From Drosophila persimilis (Eukaryota; Arthropoda; Insecta; Diptera; Drosophilidae), in assembly GCF_003286085.1 (NCBI RefSeq), contig NW_020825294.1, forward strand, positions 6,820,001-6,884,000: a stretch of 64,000 bases of DNA, given 5' to 3'. Of the stretch, positions 1 through 9,723 are shown piece by piece. The number at the start of each line of letters is the position of its first letter. The first letter of the stretch is position 1. The position numbers were made by a program, and so were the translations under genes. Below the pieces are notes generated by a model that saw only the letters and a list, made by a program, of their open reading frames with translations, ran no database searches and was not told the DNA's origin.

Positions 1-1812
1 GACGGCTGCTGGCGTTCACGCACAGCGAATGGAAGATGCCATGCAAGTGGGTGCGCATCTCATGAAGGCCCTGAAATATCACGAAACGAATAAGCAAAGA
101 AAAGAGAGTGTCTATGCGAGTGTGGCACATACCCAACGAAGTCGCGAGGCCAGCGCATCCTCCACCTTGTTCTTGGTGGTTTCCGCAAACTTGACATTCT
201 CTTCGGCAAACAGCGAGACGGACAGAAAGGGCCCCAGGAAACTGCATTTGACAATCTCCCGGCCCGAGATCTTTGTGCAAATCGGTGGAATAAAGTTGGG
301 CTGACGGGCCACGAGATCGGCCAGAGGTCGTACTGCCCCCACCTTGATGACCACCAGCTTGGCCAGCCATTCGATTTGCAATAGATTGATTTTGGCTGTG
401 CAAATGTTGCGCTGCATGCCAGTGAAGAGGCCACGCAGCACCTGGCCAAAGATGGTGTCAAACGCCTCCAGATCCTCGTGTGTGTGGGCCACAATGTCGA
501 CCAGGAAGGACTCGCTCACCTTCTCCATATACATGAGCTCTAGAAGCGCCGACTGATCCAATCGCCAGTTGAGATTCTGATGGATGCGATCCGTCAGCAC
601 CAGCACCGTCATGCGCATTATGTTCTCAAAGGCCAAGTGGAGGGCCGGCTGGCTGGCCGCCGTCTTAATGGCACACTCTGACTGATAGTTTTCATAGCAC
701 TTCATCAAATAGAGGATCACACTGTGCTTGGTGGTGGTCGCAATGTTCAGCACCGAAGGGGCCAGACAGGAGCTGGCGTCGCTGCTGGCCGTGGCCTCGC
801 TTTGGCTGGAGGTGGCCGCCTCCTCAATGGTCGATGTCGAGGCCACCGCATTGGCCATGATCTCTTGGACCTCTGTATCGTCCGATTTGATCTTTTTGGG
901 CGTTGAGAATTCCATATCATCCACAAGGCAGGCACTGCCCTCGCCCAGCTCATCGTTGTAGATCTTGAGGGCCGTCTCCATGAGGACATTCGAGACAATG
1001 AAATCAAAGTCGAACCGTTTGCTGGGATGCTGCTCCAGGAAGCTGGCCGTTTGGGCGCATATAATGGAGCCGCTGCCAAACTCATTCCATGTGCAATTTA
1101 ACAAGCGAGACAGCAGCTGCTCGTTCTGCTCATCCACGCTCTTTGGCGAGGAGCCACCGTCTGATGATGATACCGGCTGCCTGTTGGACGATTCCCTTTC
1201 GGGATTCACTGTGGAGTGCTGCTTGGTGCTGCTTGGGGTATCGACTGTGCCCGATTGTGGTCTCACAGTGCGCTTAGTGGCCGCCTCGCTGGGCAGACTG
1301 AGAGCTGGCGCCATTTCTACATCTTGTATGGGCACTACGGACGTCATTTCCACATCCATGTCTGTCTTGCTGCTCAGATCCGGCCAGGTGGATGACTCAC
1401 TGTCGCTGTGCGTGGCCTCGCGCACCAGGCGAGACTCGCCAGAGACGTTTGTCTGCTTCCGTGAGGCCTTCTCTGGGCTGGGAGCTGTGGTGGCAGCGGC
1501 CAAAGGAGTTTGTATGATACTTCTGGCGGCCAAAGTGCGTAGACGACGTTCGCGCATCTGTTGATGAGATGAGTCATGCTACCTGTTTAGAGTCTGTTTT
1601 TAGTAAAGGATTCAAACGGTACTTGCCTCCTCTGCTGATAGCGTTATAGGTATTGGGGGTGTTTGTGCCTGCTCTTCTGGCGGCTGATCTTCTGGATGCT
1701 GCTCTTGTTTGGGCAGCAAGGGCGGCTGTTCCTGCACCAGCGGCAGCGGCTGCGGTTCTTCATCGTCCTCCTCTTCCTCCATGGGCTTCTGGCGCGGTTC
1801 TTCTTCCGGCAT
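1..1812 (-). CDS. Ube4B: Ubiquitin conjugation factor E4 B (5' part, runs off the window)
   Basis: UFD2-type E4 ligase that extends ubiquitin chains. Model: exon 1812-1627 (62 aa), intron 1626-1558, exon 1557-133 (475 aa), intron 132-71 (GTATGT donor, TTTCAG acceptor), exon 70 to beyond position 1. The N-terminus is acidic and proline-rich; then LSAEE joined to MRERRLRTLAA matches the conserved start of human UBE4B (MEELSADEIRRRRLARLAG). Near residues 492-537, SGREIVKCSFLGPFLSVS and FAEENVKFAE match the start of the UFD2 core. The C-terminal core and U-box lie outside the window, so catalysis cannot be checked. The joint between the first two exons works in frame only with a GC donor (GAG|GCAAGT); the nearby GT would shift the frame. 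The start is the first in-frame ATG in the exon; upstream the frame stays open without an ATG. Family assignment is by recognition, not by search. Confidence 0.85.
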
Positions 1813-3100
1813 CTCTCCTTCCTTCCAACACGATGCGCAGTTGTTGCTCGAGGAAATTTGTTTTTCCAATCTGTTTCTGTTTGTTTGTTGCGTAGTTTTT
1901 CCTCCGCCCTCCTGCCAAATGAGTTATCATGTGGGTTAATGAACCAAACAACACAAGAAAGCGGGACGAACAAAAAGAGAACAGCAGCTGGCGAGAGAGT
2001 GGGCGATGCGTTTCTTTCCTCCCTCTCTCTCTCTCTCTATGACGGGGACAGTCGTTGCCTCGCCACGCGCATTTAACAAATAAATAAAGAGTCCAGAAGC
2101 AGCAGCAGCAGCAAGCAGGCAGCGGTCAACGTCAAGTTCAAGACGAGACAATGCCGCCGCCGCATACCGCAGATGGATTGGATTGTATAGATGGATTGGG
2201 ATTGGGCCCAGCCATTGTTTCTTTGTCAGCTACTACGCACTTTGATGATGTGTGGGAGGATAGAAGGATGGATGCTCATGCGGATGGCAACGTGACATAC
2301 AGAGGAATGTAGGGATAACCTGACCTGCCACAAACATATAGCCGTGGCAGTGACAGCCACTCAGGTGCGGAGTGCGCACAGATATGCGCTGAGCTGCTGT
2401 TGCTGTGGCAGCATCTATTTATAGACTGCAGCCAGGCAGGGGTCGGGGGGAGGTAGGGAGCGGGGAGGGGGCAGTGTGTGTGTGTGTGTGGATAGGGGAT
2501 ACAGCAAATTGCAGTAAACAATATCATAGCATATGCGAATCGGATGAATATACACCCTTATATAAGTGATAGTGCAAAGATAAGCATAGACTTCCAATGA
2601 ACCAGCAAATAGGTCGGGGAGTATCCGAAAAGTTATCTGCGCATTTTCCTATAGAATAGGCATGTACATACGCACATCCCATTGGGGATAGATAGGGATA
2701 GGGGTGGAGATGGAGATGGTGGTGCCACTTACCTGTCTCGAAATCAGACTTTCACCTGCTGCTGCCTGGCTGCGTGCCTGCCACGAATTCGAATTCGAAA
2801 CAAATTGTTTATATCTGAATCTGTTTAGATGTGCATTTTATTGCTGCTGTTCGGGTGCCCGGACTCTGCTGGGGCTGTGTCGCGCGCTGCTGCCTCTAAT
2901 GCAGATTTTCGACAACGACGACAGACGACCAACAACGACAACGGCGACGATGACGGGTGACCACGCAAAAAAAATTTCTCTTTTGTTCTGCTTTGATGCA
3001 AGGTTATCGGAGTGTCTTGCGCCTGCTATCTATAATGCCTTTGCGTTGCAATTATCAGATCCAATACGTATTCGACGAACAAATGTGAAAATTTTATTTT
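1813..3100 (-). other. Ube4B: Ube4B 5' leader with an 821-bp intron
   Basis: On the minus strand a near-consensus donor (GACAG|GTAAGTGG) lies at 2732, and an acceptor (TTTGGCAG, with a TTAAC branch-like word upstream) at 1912. Joining them gives a leader exon of about 3100-2733 spliced to 1911, 99 nt before the ATG at 1812. The transcription start is inferred from the DRE at 3134 and is not fixed. The intron holds a short GT repeat at 2475-2491 and nothing else I can name. Confidence 0.5.
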
Positions 3101-3133
3101 CGTGATAAATAACAAGTTGAAAACAAATTGACT

Positions 3134-3141
3134 TATCGATA
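3134..3141. promoter_or_regulatory. DRE (TATCGATA), probable Ube4B promoter element
   Basis: Perfect DREF-binding palindrome TATCGATA just upstream of the inferred Ube4B leader exon. DRE promoters are typical of broadly expressed Drosophila genes, which fits a ubiquitin ligase. Confidence 0.5.
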
Positions 3142-3640
3142 AAATATACCGTCCGACCCTCAAAAATATACCAAAATATACCGTCTCATTTGAAAAATAT
3201 TCCGCAAATATACTGACGAATTCAAGTTATACTTTACATATTCCTCGTTTTTGATATTCCGTGGAATATTAATAGCTATATTTATCCGATTAGTGCATAT
3301 ATTTTCTAATTGACGGGTTATATTAAACACTTGCTTTTATTGGATTTCTATACACCGTTGAAAATGAAATTTAATAATGTGAGTAGACGTCTGCAGGCGT
3401 CAATCGCGAATTTATCGTTAAAATATTAGAGCTGTCAATCGATACTATCGATAGTAACGGGTAGTATAACTAAGATTAGAAAAGTGTTTTAAAGGCTATT
3501 TTTCAAGCAAAATTATATAAAAAATGTTCAAAAATTAAACATTTTATTTATTCTCTTTCTTTTCAAAACTCTAAGATGTGATTTTCGTCCCGTGCTGTGT
3601 GACCGCTCCCTCCGAAATATATACCGAAATATACCGTAAG
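3141..3640. repeat. Scattered AAATATACCG words in AT-rich DNA
   Basis: The word AAATATACC(G) or a one-base variant recurs at about 3142, 3163, 3172, 3615 and 3625, always on the plus strand, interleaved with the DRE sites. It could be a degenerate promoter-linked repeat; no function is assigned. Confidence 0.4.
3437..3605. promoter_or_regulatory. Second DRE pair plus Motif 1-like site
   Basis: ATCGAT at 3439-3444, a perfect TATCGATA at 3446-3453, and a Motif 1-like word at 3605-3594 (minus strand CGGTCACACAG, one mismatch to YGGTCACACTR). DRE and Motif 1 occur together in housekeeping-type core promoters. This cluster precedes the plus-strand spliced unit at 3873-4957 and could drive transcription into the inverted repeat. 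Confidence 0.4.
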
Positions 3641-3654
3641 TATATTGATAAAAA

Positions 3655-3850
3655 ACGAACTTAGTCCACTTAAGCCCACTCTATTTAAACAGTTCAACGA
3701 TTTAAGGTAAATGGCGGAAAATATCAGTGATTGTAAATTCTTCTTGCAGATCCATGCACATTTTTCCTCTAGCCTTAAAATAAATAGCGATATCTTTCAC
3801 CTGAGCTGCGCTACAATAATAATAATTCAATTTTCTTTATTTTCAGTGGT
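3655..3850 (+). repeat. Diverged direct-repeat copy A (partner at 9895-10115)
   Basis: Shares the order CCACTTAAGCC, CTATTTA(A/C)A, GCGGAAAAT, CAGTGA/TTAGTGA, AGATC, AATCTTTCACC/ATCTTTCACC and CTGCGCTA with 9895-10115 in the same orientation. Diverged by substitutions and small indels. Probably two old copies of one dispersed element or a duplicated promoter-proximal segment. Confidence 0.55.
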
Positions 3851-3872
3851 TTAAGTATTATATATTATAATA

Positions 3873-4957
3873 TTGCCGGATCGATACTATATCCACGATC
3901 GCGTGCATCGCGCCAGAAGCTGGTACTTTATTTATTTACCTGCAAATTTTACAACGTACGACGTGCGTGCTTCTCAGGTGCGCACATTTCCGCGTCGTCT
4001 TTTTTCCTTCACCATGTTTTACCTCATCGGTTTAGACCGGGTAAGTTTTCCTAAATCATCTTTTCAATCGACTATTTTTTCTTAGTTCTTCTTCTTTAAT
4101 TTTTTATTCCCTCCAGCTCTATTGGCAGAGACCCTCTTTGGACACAATCTTAGCAGTGCCGCAGGGGATCGGGGGATCTGATCCCGCCAGGTAAATTTAT
4201 TAAGTTATTATTTATTCATTTACTTTATTTAACTCTTCCTTTCATTTTAGCGGGTCACTTCCTTCGGTAGCCAGGAATAACTAGTGCGTGCCCGCAGATA
4301 ACGATATGCCCACCAATGTTTACCAGGGGTTTCACCTTTCTGGTCTTCCGATTCATATGAGAGAGTGGGCCTCGATACCATGCGCCCCTCGCATGGCCTT
4401 TGGGCTGGATGACCTTTGGGTGCGGCCACTGCCATGGCCTTCTCTCCGCCTTTCCGCCGTAGCTCCACGTCCTTTCGGGAGTTCCAAGGGATGTGCTCCT
4501 GGCTGGATTGTGGCAGCCATGAAGCCGCTGCTGTGTCGCTGAGTCGACAATGTGGCGTCCCGTCCACTGCCGCAGGTACCAGAGATCGACGGGAACCACG
4601 GAAAATAATGTCACCAACATGCGTCGCCGAATCCAGCGCTGGGCTTCAGCTTCGATACGTGTAAGTGAATCAGGATATAATTGCTGATATATTATAAAAT
4701 ATATCTTCATTCACAGATGACTTATGTACCCTACGCTTTGGCTAAAACCGAGTCGTATCCGATTTCCCACCGCCAGACGGAGCCCTGTCCAGCATTACCG
4801 AGGCGTATTAGAGACGGTCCGAGTCCCATCCCAGCCAGACAGAATCGTATCCAGCAGGATAGAATCGCATAGAAGTCATCGTCATCCTTTGAAATGGCCA
4901 CCGAGGACTTTCACTATGGCAACTAAGGGAGCGGCTACGCGGGATACTAGATTCTAG
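3873..4957 (+). other. Spliced transcript-like unit feeding the inverted repeat
   Basis: Three consecutive introns of Drosophila size are visible on the plus strand: 4041-4116 (CGG|GTAAGT to CTCCAG), 4191-4250 (CCAG|GTAAAT to ATTTTAG) and 4661-4716 (CGT|GTAAGT to TTCACAG). Starting from the ATG at 4014, the spliced product reads only 44 codons before a stop, and no other frame gives a recognisable protein. Short open frames persist (for example 77 codons at 4724-4957, copied in the right arm with one change), but I recognise no domain. Best read as a non-coding primary transcript or a decayed gene whose 3' part was copied in inverted orientation. Confidence 0.5.
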
Positions 4958-5791
4958 ATAGATCTCATCATTGTTAGATTTAAGGATATGCGAGTCTATA
5001 GCAGATATACATATACATATGATGTATAGATATAGATATAGATATATATATAGATATAAATGTTGTCCACTTGTTTATTTATTTATACTAAGTTAAGTTA
5101 TGGTTAATAAAATTTTTGAATAATCATCCTTGCTGTATCCTGTTTTGGAGAAATTATCCCGATTACAAAAAGGCGTGGGACGCTCAGATCGGTTCACAAA
5201 TAGCGGAGAAAACTAAATTTTTTGATTGGGGAAAATGTCCTTGATCCTTGATAAGGACTCTACCAAATCAGGGACATTTTTCCGATCATAGGAAGCCGTC
5301 TCATGCTCCGATCGGGTCCCAAATAGCCGAGAAAACTTAATATGTATGATTGGGGTCGTTGGAGTCCTTGCCGAAGGATCAAGGATATTTTTCTGATCTC
5401 GATGGGCCACGACACGCCCCGACCAGGCCACAAATAAGGGAGAAAACCAGATATATGTATATGTCTGCAGAAAATATCCTTAGTCCTTGGTCCTTGATAA
5501 GGACTCCATCAAAACAGGGACATTTTTCCGAACACAGGAAGCCGTCGCATGTCCTGATCGGGCCACAAAAAAGGGAGAAAACAAGATAAATATGTTTGGA
5601 GTAGATGTCCTTGACCCTTGGTCCTTGATAGGGACTTCAACAAATCAGGGACATTTTTCCGATCACAGGAAGCCGTCGCATGTCCCGATCGGTCCTCAAA
5701 TAACGGGAAAACCACACACAAAAAAACTCCCGTCAAATGGCCAAAATCTGGATGGGATACCAGGCGAACATAAATCAGCAGAAGGTAACTG
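4158..5791 (+). repeat. Left arm of a long inverted repeat (candidate hairpin RNA)
   Basis: From CCGCAGGGGATC at about 4160 to the loop at 5792, this arm is the reverse complement of 5853-7153. In the comparable segment 4251-4660 I count about six substitutions and one 8-bp insertion (left arm only, around 4538-4546), so identity is near 98-99 percent. Both intron-like segments of the spliced unit are present in both arms, so the copy was made at DNA level, not by reverse transcription. The left arm is longer because of a four-unit tandem repeat. Confidence 0.9.
5218..5710 (+). repeat. Tandem repeat, about four units of roughly 115-130 bp
   Basis: Units begin near 5218, 5346, 5461 and 5591. 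Each has a TCCTTGATAAGGACT-like hairpin word, then GGGACATTTTTCCGATC, GGAAGCCGTC, CCGATCGGG and a GGGAGAAAAC-like end. Unit 2 is the most diverged. The opposite arm holds only one unit (about 6011-6130). Confidence 0.85.
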
Positions 5792-5852
5792 AATTTTTTT
5801 GAAAAATTTATGGTCCCCCAAAAGTATGCACCACATTTTTTTGCACTTGCTA
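5792..5852. other. Loop of the inverted repeat
   Basis: 61 nt of unique AT-rich sequence between the innermost matching words of the two arms (GGTAACTG on the left, CAGTTGCT on the right). Its small size would favour snap-back of a transcript into a hairpin. Confidence 0.7.
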
Positions 5853-7153
5853 CAGTTGCTTGCTGCTGATTTCTGTTCCCCTGGTATCCCATCCAGATTT
5901 TGGCCATTTGACGGGAGTTTTTTTGTTATGTACGGTGGCGCCCCTATCGGTGATTTCTTGAACTACATTTTCAAAAATAGCAAATACAAACCCGTTATGT
6001 TTTTTCCGTTATTTGAGGCCCGATCGGGACATGCGACGGCTTCCTGTGATCGACAAAATGTCCCTGATTTGGTAGAGTCCTTATCAAGGATCAAGGACAT
6101 TTTCCCCAATCAAATAATTTAGTTTTCTCCGCTATTTGTGAACCGATCTGAGCGTCACACGCCTTTTTGTAATCGGGATAATTTCTCCAAAACAGGATAC
6201 AGCAAGGATGATTATTCAAAAATTTTATTAACCATAACTTAACTTAATAAACAAGTGGACAACATTTATATCAATATATATATCTATATCTATACATCAT
6301 ATGTATATGTATATCTGCTATAGACTCGCATATCCTTAAATCTAACAATGATGAGATCTATCTAGAATCTAGTATCCCGCGTAGCCGCTCCCTTAGTTGC
6401 CATAGTGAAAGTCCTCGGTGGCCATTTCAAAGGATGACGATGACTTCTATGCGATTCTATCCTGCTGGATACGATTCTGTCTGGCTGGGATGGGACTCGG
6501 TCCGTCTCTAATACGCCTCGGTAATGCTGGACAGGGCTCCGTCTGGCGGTGGGAAATCGGATACGACTCGGTTTCAGCCAAAGCGTAGGGTACATAAGTC
6601 ATCTGTGAATGAAGATATATTTTATAATATATCAGCAATTATATCCTGATTCACTTACACGTATCGAAGCTGAAGCCCAGCCCTGGATTCGGCGACGCAT
6701 GTTGGCGACATTATTTTCCGTGGTTCCCGTCGATCTCTGGTACCTGCGGCAGTGGACGGGACGCCACATTGTCGACACAGCAGCGGCTTCATGGCTGCCA
6801 CAATCCAGCCAGGAGCACATCCCTTGGAACTCCCGAAAGGACGTGGAGCTACGGCGGAAAGGCGGAGAGAAGGCCATGGCAGTGGCCGCACCCAAAGGTC
6901 ATCCAGCCCAAAGGCCATGCGAGGGGCGCATGGTATCGAGGCCCACTCTCTCATATGAATCGGAAGACCAGAAAGGTGAAACCCCTGGTAAACATTGGTG
7001 GGCATATCGTTATCTGCGGGCACGCACTAGTTATTTCTGGCTACCGAAGGTAGTGACCCGCTAAAATGAAAGGAAGAGTTAAATAAAGTAAATGAATAAA
7101 TAATAACTTAATAAATTTACCTGGCGGGATCAGATCCCCCGATCCCCTGCGGC
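5853..7153 (-). repeat. Right arm of the long inverted repeat
   Basis: Reverse complement of the left arm, ending at CCCCTGCGGC (7153), after which similarity stops. Differences: only one tandem unit; a segment of about 75 bp at 5933-6008 not seen on the left; and loss of the 8-bp insertion, so one antisense reading frame (6895-6632) stays open longer than on the left. The introns appear as their reverse complements (CT...AC on the plus strand) and would not be spliced from a plus-strand transcript. Confidence 0.9.
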
Positions 7154-8446
7154 TCGGGACTCGGAAAAGTGAAGGTTAAAGCCACGGGCCGCTTATCCGG
7201 GGAATTATATCATGAAACATGCTCTCAGAAGGAATAAACAATTCGTAATCAATCATCGCTTTTTAATTTACTTTTAACAGGGTTCCCAGTTATGCGGCTC
7301 TGTCGTTCAGCCACCGCGGTTTCATCCATAGCGTATAGCATTATATAAATAGATGTATGTATCACATCCTGGACTGAATCCCAGGGTCCTCGTGTTTGGT
7401 GTTCGGTACTGTCGATACTATCGACTGGATAGAAGGACTGTTCGCCTAAGTTTGAAAGTGAATGAGTGACAAAGATATGAACGCAATCCAGTGGAATAAA
7501 TGACGCAGGGAAGCACAATTTGATAGAGCGAAAATTCAAAAAACCTGAGTATTGAAGTACAAATTATAGCATATCGTCACACTCGACTAACTAGCTAAAA
7601 TCTATCCAACAGCCAATTATTTTTCATTTAAATAATTTTAAAATTTAAAAGTAAGATACAATTTAGCCCTTAATTTGCAAATTTGTGGAGAAAAGACAGT
7701 CAGGCCTCACGATCGAAAGCGTTTTTACTTTTTGGAAAGTAAGCTGAATGATATATAACTTCCAGCAAATTGCTATGAAATTTTATAAAGCAGCCAGCCC
7801 TAATACCAGTTAGAATTAATAATTTTAGAACCAACAATTTTATAGTCTCCAAGCAGCCAGCATTAATAGTTTTATTTTAGCCAGCTTACAGGGATTGGCA
7901 TTTTTGGTCTAGTCAAAATAATAAGAGCACTGGTGTTGTTTATAAATTTAAAAGGACTTGATCAGGATTTAGTCAAGGGTATGTTGGTTTTAATTGAACC
8001 CTTTCTATAGTAGGTAACCTACTACTAGGTCAGAAAACTAAAATTTAATTGGATTGTTTTTATTACAAAAGTTTTACGAGACGTGAGCGAAAGCTCATAA
8101 GCGCGTACTAGTTATTTTGACCAGTACTGTACATACATATATATATTCTACATCAGCATCAATAGCCGAGTCGATATAGCCATGTTCGTCTTTTTGGTCT
8201 CTTAGTTCTCAGAGATAATAAGAGCTAGAGGCATGTATCCAGACTTATATGATATTACACTGAATCACTCACGCGTACCGCAGTAAAAAAAGAAACTACG
8301 ACCACTAGATGATTTAATATAATGATCTAATTCCTTAGATGCATTATTGGTTTTTGTTCAACAAAGGAAAATCAGTAACTGCATATTACAAAAATTTTAC
8401 ATTTAAGTGGAACTTACTTCAAAACTTAAAACCTAAGCAGCCACTA
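7154..8446. other. AT-rich intergenic DNA
   Basis: No convincing gene. The longest open frame (7539-7249, minus) shows no protein character. A possible polyadenylation word for the chromo-like gene (ATTAAA on the minus strand, 8318-8313) lies about 130 bp past its stop. Confidence 0.5.
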
Positions 8447-9723
8447 CTAGAAATCCGTATAACGCTGTCGCATGGTCTGTCGCTTGGCAACGTGATGCAT
8501 CTGCAATACAATATGGTATGCATTAAAATTAATAATAACACTTATTAAAAATGAAGACGAGACCAACCAGACGCTGTTGACGCCTCTCGCGATTCTTCTC
8601 GTATTCCTTGAGGAGCGTGGGGCACATGCGTCGAATGAACTCTTCAGATTCCCAAAAGAGACCGCCCTGATTCTCATAGCGCAACAGATATTCCACCTGC
8701 AAATCAAGTGAAGATGTTAACCATATACAATAATGATGTGGAATAATCTTATTGACTTGCCTTTCCCGCCTTCGTTTCGCGTCCTAGCACACGCTCTATG
8801 CCGTTTTCTGGCTCAATTTTCCTATAGAAATCTACATCGTTGTCGTACGGCTCCTTCGGCACCACCGGCGGCATATCATCGACTGTATCGAAGCCATCGT
8901 TCAGCGTATCCCCGTTTTGTTCGGCCCGACGAACAAACGTGAGTGGATGCTCCTTAAGGTAGTCCTCCGCCTCGGCAATTGTCTTGGCCATATCAAACTC
9001 TTCTTCCGCCTCTTCATCACCATCTTCACACTCGTCGTCTTCATCGAGGTCCATGCCATCACAGTTTTCACTAGAGTCCGCGTCGGAGGACTGGGGTGAA
9101 CGCTTTTTCTTTGCCCAAGTGCCGCCGTCATTCTCTTTGACATCGGGATGGAAGCGAACTTTTTTTACACGCCGCTCGGACAAATCATCAGCTGAATTGT
9201 GAGACTCTGTGTCGGCTCCGGTATCACCCAGGCTGCTACTACTGTCGCCAGCTGCAGCACTGGCGGCGTCGCTTGTTGCCGCATCGTTTGTGGCTGTGTC
9301 GATGGTGGCTGGGTCGCTTGTTGCCACTGGCTCGGCCAGTGTGGTCTCCTTGAGGTTCTGTGAGATTTGTTTGACTTTCGTCTCGAAGGCAGTGCACGAT
9401 ACTATTGAGGAGGGGGACGTGTTGCTGCTGCAGTTGCTGCTGGCCCCCGTCTGTGACGAGCTGTCGCCCTCACCCATACTGGGCACCGCATCAGTCTTTT
9501 GTTCAGCCTGCTGCTCTCGCTGCATCACTCCTGTTGGCGACGGCGACGTCGACCTGTCGCCCATATCCCGTGCAGCGGAATCCCGGCTGCAGTTGTCCGA
9601 CTCCTCGCCAACTGTCGGCCCAGTCGCCATCGCATCGCTTGTCTCGACCATCACGCACTTAATTTGCATAGATTTGTCCAGCGAATCACTGCCAGCTGAA
9701 TCATCGTTGGACTTGGTATCCAT
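8447..9723 (-). CDS. Acidic protein with RVxF motif and C-terminal chromo-like domain
   Basis: Model: exon 9723-8761 (321 aa), intron 8760-8697 (64 nt, GC donor AAG|GCAAGT, acceptor TTTGCAG), exon 8696-8568 (43 aa), intron 8567-8501 (67 nt, GTTGGT donor, TTGCAG acceptor), exon 8500-8447 (17 aa and stop); 381 aa. The N-terminus is Ser/Thr/Ala/Asp-rich and probably disordered. Residues 185-195 are basic with KVRF (188-191), an RVxF-type PP1-docking word. An acidic run lies near 226-243. From residue 308, GIERVLGRETKAGK joined to VEYLLRYEN, then FWESEEFIRR and CPTLLKEYEKN, aligns with chromo/chromo-shadow domains of the HP1 family. The HP1 aromatic cage looks degraded: the Trp after the central strand is Tyr, and the following aromatic is missing. 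Likely nuclear and chromatin-linked by inference. I do not recognise the exact gene. The intron splits the chromo-like domain. Confidence 0.7.

Noticed and set aside
2704-3105. 133-codon plus-strand frame
   Set aside because: It overlaps the inferred Ube4B leader exon on the other strand and has no recognisable protein features.
3701-3750. Possible introns in both copies of the 3655/9895 repeat
   Set aside because: They would be 43-44 nt long, below the usual fly minimum, and the donor of the second copy is poor.
4255-4710. 151-codon frames in both arms of the inverted repeat
   Set aside because: The frames run across splice sites, lack any domain and differ between arms by a frame-changing 8-bp block; more likely chance than protein.
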